Source: Phyllostachys edulis
Taxonomy: Eukaryota > Streptophyta > Magnoliopsida > Poales > Poaceae
DNA: 64,000 nucleotides
Direction: 5' to 3'
Assembly (NCBI GenBank): GCA_036346405.1
Contig: CM070551.1
Span: 58,360,488 to 58,424,487, forward strand
Below, in pieces: positions 34,155 through 44,685 of the stretch (its first letter is position 1; each line of letters opens with the position of its first letter). The notes below the pieces were generated by a model that made no database searches, had not been told where the DNA came from, and saw only the letters and a program-made list of their open reading frames with translations. The translations under genes were made by a program, and so were the position numbers.

Positions 34155-37075
34155 CTAACTACTGCTTGTCGGAGATTGGACCTCCATTTCCTCTACAACT
34201 ATATCTCCGAATGGCCTGAGTTCTTCCATGAACTTGGTCGCCTCCTCAGGTGGGCAGTTGAAGTCATCTTTAACAGCTTGGAGATCAATGGAGGGGTCGG
34301 AAGCCTTCAGTTTTGCCAAAGCAAAACTAACTCCACTAGCAACGCTTGTTTTTAGGGCCTGGGTATAATTCGTCCGAGTAGTTTTGTGCAGAACTTTCAG
34401 GTCCTCTAGAAGTTGACCCAAATAGTTCATTTTCTCTATTGGATCTCCTAAGGTAGGCAGGCTTGATCCTGATCCCATATCAAAGATCATCTTGTTCAAA
34501 GCACGAATCTTTTCATCAATACTTTGAGCAAGAACTGCCTCCTTATCCTGCTCAAATTTTAGAGTTTTCTGTACTCTGTTTAGCATTTGCATTTGCTCTG
34601 CAAAAGCAAATCAGTTAATGAACACAAGCATAATTGAAGGAAAAATCAAGTTTACGACATATTACCTTTATTTGTTTTGCTAAGTGTTTCATATTTGGTC
34701 GTTGCTTGGCGATCAACGGTCTTTAAATGAACTTGCTTGACAAATAAGCTGTCTTTAGCTTTTATTTCTTCTTCAAGAAGAGTTGTCTTGGCTTTCTCAC
34801 CACAACCTCCTCTTTTATTTTCTCGGATCTATTGAATACGATAAGGAGAATAATTGTAGAGGAGCAAAGTATTGAAGAAGAAACAAAAGTTTACAAGGAA
34901 AAGTTCCTACTTTCCAACTCGAAGTGCTTTTGCTCCAAGTCCTTAACTTCATTTGGGTGGATCCTCCGATCCTGACAAAGTTCTCGACCAAATGCTACAC
35001 AAATAGCGTTCTCTTTCTTAAGTTTCTTATAAACTTTTTAAAGAAAAGTTATGTAACTGGTCGTAGAATACTTACCCGAATTGCCTGGTCATTATAACCA
35101 GCAAAAATCAAATCAGGGTGCATCTTGAGTTGAGTGTCCGATACTTTCTGCCACGCCTCATCAAGCTCCTTATCCTCAATAAATCGGGGACGAAAAGGGA
35201 ACTTGTTAGGTTGGGAAAGGTTATCAGCAGTGATCGGAACCTGTTGAGACCTCTCAGAGGCATCTACCTCCACGAAGGGTTTCAATCACCAAAGGATCCA
35301 AGCGGTTATTGCACTTGGCACTGCCGGGGCTTCTCCGACCACTACTTCCTCCGGAACCCTGTCCTGAGAAGTGCTCTGGTCGGGAACTTCCTCAGGTGCC
35401 AGGTCCTCAGGAAGAACTTGGTCGGAAATGACCGGAACACCAGAAGACCTATGCAAACCGAAGATGGGAAGTTCAAAGTATCAAATCATCAAGGGATTAT
35501 TAAAGTTACATACTTATACAACCATTTTCATTTGTACATACCTTGTTAATTTCCGAGATTTGACTTTGAAAGCAGCAAGAGAGAAATCATGTGCCGCCTT
35601 CCTTTTCCTCTCCTCCAATTCTGCTGGTTCGGACCAGCGTGTTTTGTTGAAATCCTCACATCCTCCAACAAGATGTCGGAAGCTATGTCCTCGACCAGTT
35701 CATCAAGGTCTGCATTCCTGACTATCTGGTCGGAGAGAGTGGTTTCATCAACCTCCAGATCAGTTGTTTCAGTAACAACTGCAAGGTCGTCCACGACCAC
35801 TCTGGAGTCCACAGCCTCCGCAGTTACATTCTGCGGGCCTTCAGGCTTATTCACCTAAATCAGAGAACAAATTTGATTGGGTGAAAAAATCCTTTTATCC
35901 AAGAAATTCATACATATATGATTCCAAAATGTTCTATTACCTCGAGGGATTCATCTCCTTCAAGTGCCTCAGGGCATGACTCGGTCGGAGCTAAGGTGGG
36001 ATGTTGATCCTCACCAGATTGTATAATTCGCAATCCGACTGACTGCAAATATAGAGCACGATTGGAAATCTGGTTGGAATATATGTATATGCATGGTAAA
36101 AGGAATTTTTTGATTAAATTACCTTAAGCCTTGCCAGTCTCCCTTCAATAGGAGTTGCAGCTAAGATCTTGGGGCATTCAGCTTTTCCTTCAGGCTCCCC
36201 CGCACAGATCAGCTTGACTCGTTCTCTAACTTCCCCAGTGGAAAGAGCTTTAGCAGAAGAAAGAATAAACAAATTTTAAGGTAATACATTAATCAAATCA
36301 AAATACCGATCGGAATTTATCTCAAAGACTTACCACCTCCTGAGGCAACTTCATCACGATCAAGGCACCAGAACAGGGGATGGGTCCGGAGCTTCAATGG
36401 GCTAATCTGACGAAAGGTAAAATCCTTTACCACATGCCATGAAGTCAAGCCCTTGACTCGCAAGTCATAGATGGCATCTGCCCATCTCTTGACTATCCCT
36501 GTCTTCTTTACGGTTTCCTTCCACTTGGAGTTTTCACTTGCTCTAGTTCCGGCGAAGTAGAGGCCATCGTCTTTCGTAACCGTCATGTAAAACCAGTACT
36601 TTTTCCATGATGACCACGAAGATTTCGCGTACATAAAGATGTACTCATCGGCCTTCCCGTCATGAAGACGCAATGTGCATTCCCCAGGAGCTGCTTCAGA
36701 TTTTACCGCAGATTTTCCCATCACCATGCGGTAAAAATAACTAAAGAGCTTCAAATTCGGTTGTATTCGGTATGCCTCGCATAAGTATCTGAAAATATCG
36801 ATATTTGCGATCGAATTTGGGGCCAAATTCACCAATTCCACCCCGTAATGTTCAAGAACGCGAAGGAGGAATTTGTGTACCGGTAATCTCAGCCCACATT
36901 CGATGTAGGCAAGAAAAACAGGGATTTCTCCATCTTCACGGCTCGGAAAATGCTCTCCAGTCGCCGGTCTCCAATTGATCAGATTCCTATCTGGGAGCAT
37001 TCCCATCTTCTTCAAGGCCTCAAGTTTTTTCTTGCCCAATTCCGAAGGCAACCACTTTGTAATCTGCTCCGACAT
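34155..37075 (-). CDS. antisense multi-exon gene of the gypsy element (Transposase_28-like N-terminus plus coiled coil)
   Basis: The minus-strand ATG at 37075 begins MSEQITKWLPSELGKKK. About eight exons follow: 37075-36334, 36247-36123, 36042-35941, 35854-35542, 35448-35076, about 35030-34910, about 34829-34666 and 34597-34155 (stop). The donors and acceptors I checked are GT/AG, and exons 1-4 join in phase. Residues about 45-130 (FLAYIECGLRLPVHKFLLRV, LAPNSIANIDIFRYLCEAY) fit the 'putative gypsy type transposon' domain PF04195. The middle is acidic with repeated valine/proline (EEVPDQSTS); the end is coiled coil. One-base shifts are needed near 35600 and 35290. Antisense ORFs in this position are known from Tat-clade elements such as Grande and Retand. 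Their function is unknown. It is far better preserved than the sense genes. Confidence 0.75.
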
Positions 37076-37424
37076 AGCGAAAATCCTCAAGGATGAGTAA
37101 TGAAAGTTGGAGACTTTGTGGTCGGAAGAACAGGAAAAGACTTTGGAGGATTTCTTGGCGAGAAGCTAAAGGGGATCGAAAGGGGATTGAAGGGGATTTT
37201 GGAAAGCATAAAATTTCTAAGAGCCCAGCGAGAGGAGATTTTATAAACTTCCGATACTCTCGAAGGTTTCCCACAAAAGTCCAACTGACAAAAAGCCTCT
37301 TTTTGTTCAAACGGACAGAGGAACTCTTCGTTTCCCAAGGCAAGTTCTCAACTTTAAAGTGAACACAGACCACGTCGTATACCACGACATTAAATGGGGT
37401 TACGCTTTCGTCGATTTCATCAGG

Positions 37425-37440
37425 AAAAGGTATATACACG
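37425..37440 (-). promoter_or_regulatory. possible TATA region for the antisense gene
   Basis: The minus strand reads GTGTATATACC here, about 355 bp upstream of the antisense ATG and only about 35 bp from the 3' LTR. It is the best TATA-like sequence in the leader. Confidence 0.35.
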
Positions 37441-37455
37441 ACCAGTTCATTTAAT

Positions 37456-37469
37456 GTTCGGGGGCTAGC
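37456..37469 (+). other. polypurine tract of the gypsy element
   Basis: GTTCGGGGGCTAGC directly abuts the 3' LTR. It is the start site for plus-strand DNA synthesis, and its GGGGGCTAGC form is usual in plant Ty3/gypsy elements. Confidence 0.8.
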
Positions 37470-38179
37470 TGACGAGGATTAAAACCTCTATGTATTATTT
37501 TAATACATAATAAAAGACCATACGTCTTCATGGTCGTAACCCCTAAGACTAACGACCTCCCTGGTCGTTAGTATACCAGAGGTTACTTAATGGGTACCCT
37601 GGTCGGATGAGGCTTTGTGCCTAAATCCCCGACCAAATAACCGCTCGTAAAATTACTGAACTGGTATTTCCTATCGTATGATGATTGGAACATGTGCTAT
37701 ACGTTCCAAACCATGCGATGGTACAACCCTAGGACACTGACTATTAACTACCCTACGGTTAAGCTTTTCACAGGCAACCGCAAGGAAGTTAGCACATTGC
37801 TAACTGCTCCACCGTTCCGACCAGTCGTAACGCTTCATCAGGGACGTCTTCTCTAGGAGTAACTGCCACCTCTTCGGAAGTTATTTAAAGATGAAGCACA
37901 GAAGACAAGACAAGACAGAAGACAATGTCAACAAAGCACGCAACAACGCACAGAAGCCTAAGCGGTGGAATTAGAGGCTAGATAATCAGTCTTAGACTCA
38001 TATTCTAAGTCTGATTATTTAGTTAGACATTCCCCCATTCAGTGTAATTCAGGGTAGTACTTAGCCACATCTTGTAAATCCAGTTCATATCAATAAAGAG
38101 CGACCCCCATTCCATTCCAGGATATTCCACGTCATTTTCCTCGTATATTTTCGTAAGATCGGCGATTCGATCGTCGACA
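37470..38179 (+). repeat. 3' LTR of the gypsy element
   Basis: Runs from 'tgacgaggattaaaacc' to 'cgattcgatcgtcgaca', partner of 26160-26865, and is four bases longer. It is followed by GTGCC at 38180-38184. Confidence 0.95.
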
Positions 38180-38184
38180 GTGCC
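38180..38184 (+). repeat. target-site duplication GTGCC (right) of the gypsy element
   Basis: Pairs with 26155-26159. The copia pol reading restarts here. Confidence 0.95.
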
Positions 38185-39164
38185 TAAATCCTTGGTTACT
38201 AACCTCCAAGGATCCAAACAAATTCGGGTACCTAAAAGGACTTGATTTTGTTTTGTAGGTGAATTATAAAACCGATGGAAAACATTGGGTGCTTGATAGT
38301 GGATGCACACAACACATGATCGGTGATAGAAAAATGTTCACCACATTCGAGAATGGTCAAGGAATGGAAAAGATCACCTTTGGAGACAATAGCAAAGGAA
38401 ATGTATTAGGATTGGGTAAAATTGCTATCTCAAATGACCTTTCCATTTCCAATGTTTCTTTAGTAGAATCATTAAACTTTAACTTGCTATCCGTTGCTCA
38501 AATATGTGATCTTGGACTAATTTGTGCATTCTCTAGTGAAGGTGTAACCATTTCTAATGCAAAAGATAGCTCTTTAGCTTTCAAAGGCTTTAGATTTGGA
38601 AATCTTTATTTAGTTGATTTTAGTTCAAGTGAATCTTATTTAAAAACTTGTTTAATGGCAAAAACCTCATTGGGTTGGCTTTGGCATAGAAGGCTAGCTC
38701 ATGTTGGAATGATTCAACTCAAAAAGCTTTTCAAACATGATTTAGTTGTTGGCTTGAAAGATGTGAAGTTTGAGAAGAATAGACTTTGTAGTGCTTGTCA
38801 AGCCGGTAAACAAGTCGTAAATTCTCATCCTTCCAAGAGTATCATGTCAACCTCTAGACCATTGGAACTCTTACATATGGACTTGTTTGGGTCAACAACC
38901 TATAAGAGTATTGGAGGTAATAGCTATTGTTTAGTCATTGTGGATGATTACTCTAGATATACATGGGTATTCTTCCTAGATGACAAAAGTGAAACCTCCG
39001 GGATTTTCAAAAGATTTGCAAAAAGGGTCCAAAATGAATTTGATTTCAAAATAAAGAAAATCCGTAGTGATAATGGTTCCGAGTTCAAGAATACTAAAGT
39101 TGAAGACTTTTGTGATGAACTTGGAATAAAGCATGAACTTTCCACAACCTACACTCCGGAGTAA
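38185..39164 (+). pseudogene. pol: copia Pol part 1: protease, pre-integrase zinc domain, integrase to a premature stop
   Basis: After the insertion site the reading passes through two stops and then runs open from 38259. The retropepsin motif WVLDSGCTQHMIGD is at about 38286-38330. The pre-integrase domain is at about 38670-38820 (LWHRRLAHVGMIQLKKLF ... CSACQAGKQV, H-H-C-C). The integrase core begins near 38860 (LELLHMDLFG, VIVDDYSRYTWVFF, KIRSDNGSEF). The frame ends at TAA 39162-39164, where relatives have CAA in the T-P-x-x-N-G motif, so a single C-to-T change made the stop. The same frame continues directly at 39165. Confidence 0.85.
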
Positions 39165-41412
39165 AATGGAGGACTAGAAAGGAAAAATCGTACATTAATT
39201 GAAATGGCTAGGACAATGCTTGATGAATATAATACTTCCGATATCTTTTGGGCGGAAGCTATTAATACCGCTTGTCATGCCATAAATCGTCTTTATTTGC
39301 CTGGTCTTTTGAAAAAGACTTCCTATGAGCTTCTTGTAGGAAGAAAACCGAACATCTCTTATTTCCGAGTTTTTGGTTGCAAGTGTTATATTTTAAAGAA
39401 GGGTGTTCGTCTTTCAAAATTTAATAGTCGTTGTGATGTTGGTTTCTTGCTTGGTTATTCTTCAAATAGCAAGGCTTATCGTGTCTTCAACAAAAACTCC
39501 GGTTTAGTTGAAGAAAGACACGATGTGCAATTTGATGAAACTAACGGCTCTCAAGAGGAGCATGAGAACTTGGATGATGTAGGTAATGAAGCCTTAAGAA
39601 AAGCAATGGAACATATGCAAATAGGCGACGTCAAGCCCGAAGATGATCCAACATCTTCCACTCAAGTTGAACCACCCACCTCTTCCACAAATCAAATACA
39701 ACTTAGTGAAGAGAACAACAAAGAAGACGATCAACCATCCAACCAACCACCAAGGATCCACAATGCAATTGCAAAAGATCATCCAATAGATCAAATATTG
39801 GGTGACGTAAGTAAGGGTGTCCAAACTCGCTCCCGTATTGCTTCTTTTTGTGAACATTACTCTTTTGTTTCTTCTATTGAGCCAAAGAATATAGAGGAAG
39901 CACTTGAAGATCCGGATTGGGTGAATGCTATGCATGAAGAACTCAACAACTTCACCCGGAATGAAGTTTGGACATTGGTGGAACGACCCGAAGAATACAA
40001 TGTCATTGGCACAAAATGGGTTTTTAGGAATAAACAAGATGAAAATGGTTTGGTTGTTCGGAACAAAGCAAGATTGGTTGCTCAAGGGTATTCACAAGTC
40101 GAAGGTTTGGATTTTGGTGAAACCTTTGCTCCCGTAGCTAGGCTTGAATCAATTCGGATATTACTTGCTTTTGCATCATGCTTTGATATTAAATCATTTC
40201 AAATGGATGTTAAAAGTGCATTCTTAAATGGTAAAATATCCGAACTTGTATTTATTGAACAACCTCCCGGTTTTGAAGATCCTAAGAATCCAAATCATGT
40301 CTATAAACTCTCCAAGGCGCTCTATGGTCTTAAACAAGCTCCTAGAGCATGGTATGAACGCCTTAGAGATTTTCTAGTCTCAAAAGGATTCAAAATTGGG
40401 AAGATTGATTCAAATTTATTCACTAAAGTCATAGATGATGATTTCTTTATATGTCAAATTTATGTTGATGATATCATTTTTGGGTCTACTAACCAAAATT
40501 TTTGCGAGGAATTTGGTGATATGATGTCTAGGGAATTTGAAATGTCAATGATTGGAGAATTAAGCTATTTCCTTGGACTTCAAATCAAACAACTCAAGGA
40601 TGGGACTTTCATAAGTCAAACCAAGTATGTGAAGGATTTACTTAAAAGATTTGGCACGAAAGATTCAAAGTCCATCAAGACTCCCATGGCTACAAATGGT
40701 CATCTTGATCTAAGTGAGGGAGGTAAACTGGTAGATTTAAAACTTTATAGATCTATGATTGGTAGCTTACTTTATTTTACCGCATCTAGACCCGATATTA
40801 TGTTTAGTGTTTGCATGTGTGCACGTTTTCAAGCAACTCCAAAAGAGTGTCATTTAATGGCCGTTAAAAGAATACTAAGATATTTAAAGCATTCCTCTAG
40901 CATTGGCCTTTGGTATCCTAAAGGTGCTAAATTTGATTTAATTGGATATTCGGATTTCGATTATGCGGGTTGCAAAGTGGATAGAAAAAGCACCTCAGGT
41001 AGTTGTCAATTCTTAGGAAGATCTTTAGTGTCATGGTCATCCAAGAAACAAAACTCCGTAGCATTATCCTTCTTAGAAAGTGAATATGTTTCAAGGAAGT
41101 TGTTGTGCTCAATTGCTATGGATGAGGCAAACATTGATGGATTATGGAATTAAAATTGATAAAATGCCTCTTTTGTGTGACAATGATAGTGCCGTGAAAA
41201 TTGCTAATAACCCTGTTCAACACTTAAGAACCAAGCATATAGATATCCATCACCATTTCTTGAGAGATCATGTGAGCAAGGGAGACATTGAAATTAGCCA
41301 CATAAGAACCGAGGACCAATTAGCGGATATTTTCACCAAACCATTAGACGAAGGTCGCTTTTGCAAATTGAGGAATGAGTTAAATATCATAGATTATTCA
41401 AATGTTGTTTGA
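39165..41412 (+). pseudogene. pol: copia Pol part 2: integrase end, reverse transcriptase, RNase H (one frameshift)
   Basis: The open frame 39165-41153 gives the integrase C-terminus (ERKNRTLIEMARTML, FRVFGCKCYIL) and a serine/glutamate-rich linker (about 39550-39830). A full reverse transcriptase follows at about 39955-40700 (NEVWTLVERP, FAPVARLESIR, FQMDVKSAFLNG, YGLKQAPRAWY), with the catalytic YVDDIIFGS near 40461. RNase H follows (GYSDFDYAGCKVDRKSTSG). At about 41085-41095 a one-base shift moves the rest into another frame, 41092-41412 (GSCCAQLLWM, CDNDSAVKIANNPVQH, IFTKPLDEGRF), which ends at the normal stop. The reverse transcriptase core looks intact. Confidence 0.9.
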
Positions 41413-42367
41413 ACTCTTGCCTCATGTTATGTGCTTCATTGGTATTATTTGAGTATTTTATGAAAATATTTTTCAAATCTTAATTAAGAATAGCTATGAT
41501 CATAAAAATTATGTTCCTAAATAGACAATAGTCTATGCTTTGCATAATGATCCTTAATGATATTTATTTGAGTGCAAAACTAGGGATCATTTGCAAAATA
41601 ATCAAATTTCTAGAAAAACCAGAAAGCCCCAGGATAATCAGAACAACCGGCGTTATCTGCGGTCGATCGCTATATGTAATACGACCGGCGTTATAAGCTG
41701 CGGTATGACCGAGTCTTGAACGTGATGGTTTCGGCGAACGATCATGACCGTTTCTAAAAGAAACTTAACTCCCAGCGGTTCGTTTCTTAGCCTTAACTTC
41801 CCCGTGCGGTTCGTCCGTTCGTTTTGCGTCCGTTACAACCATCGCATCTCCTCTCTCATACTCTCTCTTTCTCTCACCCGTGCGACTCAACTCCTCTCCA
41901 ATCCACTCCAAATCTCAACAAATCTTTGATTCCTTCATTTTGCTAGTCTCTCAAGGGTTCATCTCCTCCAATCCGAAGGTAAAAACCTTGCTTGATTTAA
42001 GATTCACCTCTTTTGGAACCCTAGGATATTCCTTTTAGGGTTTGTTAAGAATGTGATGATTTCCTGTAGTTCTAATTGGGCAAAATATGTTATTTGGTGT
42101 CTTAAGATGTTTGCGCATCATATCCATGGATTCAATCCATGAAAAATCACCAAAATTGCGAGAAATCAACGGCCCTAGAACTCGGTCAGGAAAATCGGAA
42201 CAACCGGTTCTTGAGCGCGGTACAACCGCAGTGCGGTCGTACCGGCCAATGAACGGTGGTACGTCCGATTGTCCTGACAGAAAACAGAAATGTCACTTCT
42301 TTTTTCAACTAAATTCAATTCCAATCATTCCTTTGAATATCTTGTAACCTATTATCTGTTTCTAAAG
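41413..42367 (+). other. leader between copia Pol and the extra ORF
   Basis: No gene. It contains two clusters of CGGT(C/A)-x-ACCG-like motifs, 41640-41725 and 42190-42265, that resemble those in the LTR. A 'ctctcatactctctctttc' pyrimidine tract is at 41855. The extra ORF of this lineage is thought to be made from spliced or separately started RNA, and a splice acceptor or promoter would be expected here. Confidence 0.5.
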
Positions 42368-44164
42368 ATGCCTAGGATGAGGATTGCGATAAGGAAACCT
42401 CATGGACCTCCTCGAGGACAGTCATCTCCTCAATCCTCTGCCGCTCCTACTCAATCACCTCTTCGACGACGACGGTCAGCTCCTGTGCGGCAATCTCGTT
42501 CAGTTCGTCAGAAGGTCGTGCATGGTAAAGGAAAAGGGCCAGCATCAGAATCTGAGACAGAAGCAAGTGGGGACTATGTCTCTGATGATCAGACTCAATC
42601 TGAGCCCGACTCTCCAGAAGGTACATTTGATAACTTAGGAGATCCTCCAGCATCTCCTATAGATTTACGCCTCCTATCAGCTGATGATTATGCAATCAAA
42701 AGGCATGTAAATCAGTACCTCCTAAAGTCAGACAGTGTACATCCTGTTTTTCACACTGTCTTTCAGGAGCAAGTGTTTGAGCAGCTATATGGTCCTAACA
42801 GGAAGTTTGCAGATCATAAATGGATTAAGTGGTCTCATTTAAAATCTTTGGACAATTATAGTAGCATTTATCAGCTATTTCTTCAAGTAGGTCTTCATGA
42901 CCTTGTTGCACTAAAACAAAATTATGACGACAAGCTTATCAGGCAGTTCTATGCTACAGTGCATGTCTCTCCTGACCTGAAATCTATTAGATGGATATCA
43001 GCTTCTAAGTATGTGGAGAGCACCAAAGAAGAGTTTGAGCAAGTTCTGGGAGTTCAGTCCGGAACTTGGGATAAAGTCCTTGAGAGGCCTGCTTTATTGT
43101 GTCCTACTTGGGCTGATTACTATGATTCTTTTGTCAAAAACAAGTTAGGCACAATTACTGGACTGAGACCAATTCCTAGCATGATCAACAGGATCATCAA
43201 TCATACCTTCTACCCCAAAAGTGAAAACTTTGATGCAATTCATGGTCACGCCTGGAATATTATTGACAATATTATGAGAGGCATCAAGTTTGATGTTGTG
43301 GATGTGATACTTCAAGGCATAGTCTCCTCTAAGAATGACAGAATTAAAAGGATTTATTATGCTCCATATATCATGGCATGGATCACACACAAAATGGAGT
43401 ATCGTGGTGGTTTGGGCACTGTTCACAAGTCTTACAGGCCACGAGATGGTCTTCCTCCACGATGTGACAGTGCTGAGGATGATGCTAGTGAGGCTCCTGC
43501 TACTGCTATTGCTGGTGATGCTCCTACTGATGGTACTCTTGCACAGATTCTTCAGAATCAGCAGCTCATTCTTAGCTCTTTGCAAGAAATGAAGGCTGAA
43601 CAAGCTGAATTTCAGAGTGCGACTCGAGGACGATTATTTGAGATGGAGCGGACTCAGAACGATTTCTTTGATGAGACTCATAACAGAATGTCTGCACTGA
43701 TGGAGAGCATGGCTAAATTAAAAGGGATTTTGAAGACACCTCAGCGCTTCTCTCGACGTCCTCCTATTTCTAGGACATCCTCTGTGCCTCCTGTACCTCC
43801 TCCAGCTTCAGCTGAAGCATCTGCACCTCAGGATACAGTTTCTGCTCCTGTTGCTTCTCCGGCACCAGCCACCGTGGTAGAGACTCAGGATCTAGCTCCA
43901 GCTACAGAGTTAGCATCTTCGGATCCTGCTCCTCCTATTTCAGTTCCTCAGGATCAGACTTCAGCTCCTCGGGCCACTACTTTTCAGGATGTAGCTCCTT
44001 CGGCTCCTGACTCTCAGGACCCGACTCTCAGGATCCCGCTCCCGTTCCCGCTCCTACTCCAGCACAGGATCCAGCTTCACAGGATGTCATTCCTCCTCCT
44101 CAGGATCCCATCGTCTGAGCGGTTTTTGGTATTTGATGCCAAAGGGGGAGAAATACGAAGATAA
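42368..44164 (+). CDS. extra ORF in the envelope position of the SIRE-type element
   Basis: The likely start is MPRMRIAIRKPHGPPRGQ at 42368; an in-frame ATG at 42290 is also possible. The N-terminal 60 residues are basic and serine-rich (RRRRSAPVRQSRSVRQK). A globular middle follows, about residues 95-360 (KFADHKWIKWSHLKSLDNYS, LIRQFYATVHVSPDLKSIRW). A coiled coil is at about 400-455 (QQLILSSLQEMKAEQAEF), and the tail is proline/alanine-rich with repeated SQDP/PAP units. Near 44020 a one-base shift in the repeat GACTCTCAGGA moves the tail into another frame. The family-like tail ends at TGA 44116-44118, the present frame at 44164. I see no clear signal peptide or membrane anchor, so 'envelope' is positional only. 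The QFYAT stretch recalls plant transposon-associated domains. Confidence 0.75.
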   Translation: MPRMRIAIRKPHGPPRGQSSPQSSAAPTQSPLRRRRSAPVRQSRSVRQKVVHGKGKGPASESETEASGDYVSDDQTQSEPDSPEGTFDNLGDPPASPIDLRLLSADDYAIKRHVNQYLLKSDSVHPVFHTVFQEQVFEQLYGPNRKFADHKWIKWSHLKSLDNYSSIYQLFLQVGLHDLVALKQNYDDKLIRQFYATVHVSPDLKSIRWISASKYVESTKEEFEQVLGVQSGTWDKVLERPALLCPTWADYYDSFVKNKLGTITGLRPIPSMINRIINHTFYPKSENFDAIHGHAWNIIDNIMRGIKFDVVDVILQGIVSSKNDRIKRIYYAPYIMAWITHKMEYRGGLGTVHKSYRPRDGLPPRCDSAEDDASEAPATAIAGDAPTDGTLAQILQNQQLILSSLQEMKAEQAEFQSATRGRLFEMERTQNDFFDETHNRMSALMESMAKLKGILKTPQRFSRRPPISRTSSVPPVPPPASAEASAPQDTVSAPVASPAPATVVETQDLAPATELASSDPAPPISVPQDQTSAPRATTFQDVAPSAPDSQDPTLRIPLPFPLLLQHRIQLHRMSFLLLRIPSSERFLVFDAKGGEIRR

Positions 44165-44670
44165 AGAAGAAAGAAGTGAAAAGATATAGAAGACATAGCT
44201 TTAGGGGGAGCAAGCGCAATCTTTTGCTACTATATACTATGGACTTATATGTTGAACTTATTATGTAATGTTGAACTTATTATGTAATGTTGAACTTATA
44301 TGCGCTTGTAATAGTTTAATTATTATGCGTATTTTTTAACTTGTTGAACTTGTGGATGATGTTATGTTATTATCTTTAATGCAATCTCAATTATCGTTAT
44401 ATTCTACTATTGCATTTCCTCAAGTTCAATTATGCTAAAGAAACTCCACCCGAATTTCTCAAAAAAAAATTTCTACAAAATGTTCTATCTTTATATGCAC
44501 TTGCTTAGGGGGAGCTCTCTTTAAATTAGACTTAACAAGAAAATAATTCTCATACATTCATCTGCTCTTATTGCAAGAATTATCTTATTGTAAAGCCATC
44601 AAAAGAATATACAATTACAGTATATTCAAATCAATCTTTTTGACATATTGTTAGTGTTGTCATCAATTAC
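44165..44670 (+). other. 3' untranslated region before the copia 3' LTR
   Basis: AT-rich. A 22-bp unit 'ttgaacttattatgtaatg' is repeated about 2.3 times at 44249-44300. 'tagggggagc' tracts occur at 44200 and 44505, which may be secondary polypurine tracts. Confidence 0.5.
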
Positions 44671-44671
44671 C

Positions 44672-44684
44672 AAAAAGGGGGAGA
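44672..44684 (+). other. polypurine tract of the SIRE-type element
   Basis: AAAAAGGGGGAGA lies immediately before the 3' LTR start TGAAAGC at 44686, the standard plus-strand priming site. Confidence 0.9.
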
Positions 44685-44685
44685 T

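Larger units (their letters stand above)
26160..38179 (+). mobile_element. 12-kb Tat-type Ty3/gypsy retrotransposon nested in the copia element
   Basis: Paired LTRs of about 0.7 kb with TG...CA ends, a TGGCGCC-type primer site, a TTCGGGGGCTAGC polypurine tract and exact GTGCC duplications define the element. Domain order (gag, protease, reverse transcriptase, RNase H, a second RNase H-like domain, integrase) is that of Ty3/gypsy. The second RNase H and the spliced antisense gene before the 3' LTR point to the Tat clade (relatives such as RIRE2, Grande and Retand). The sense coding region is broken by many single-base shifts and stops, whereas the LTRs are very alike. Either decay was fast or the consensus is poor over 26.4-33.1 kb. 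Confidence 0.95.

Noticed and set aside
37020..37439. A longer coding start for the antisense gene (frames at 37020-37439 and 37087-37338)
   Set aside because: These frames are not in phase with MSEQ at 37075 and lack a matching splice site. I treat them as leader sequence.
43145..43603. Antisense frame of 152 codons over the extra copia ORF
   Set aside because: The sense frame is longer and domain-like. The reverse has no splice signals or recognisable motif, unlike the antisense gene at 34155-37075.
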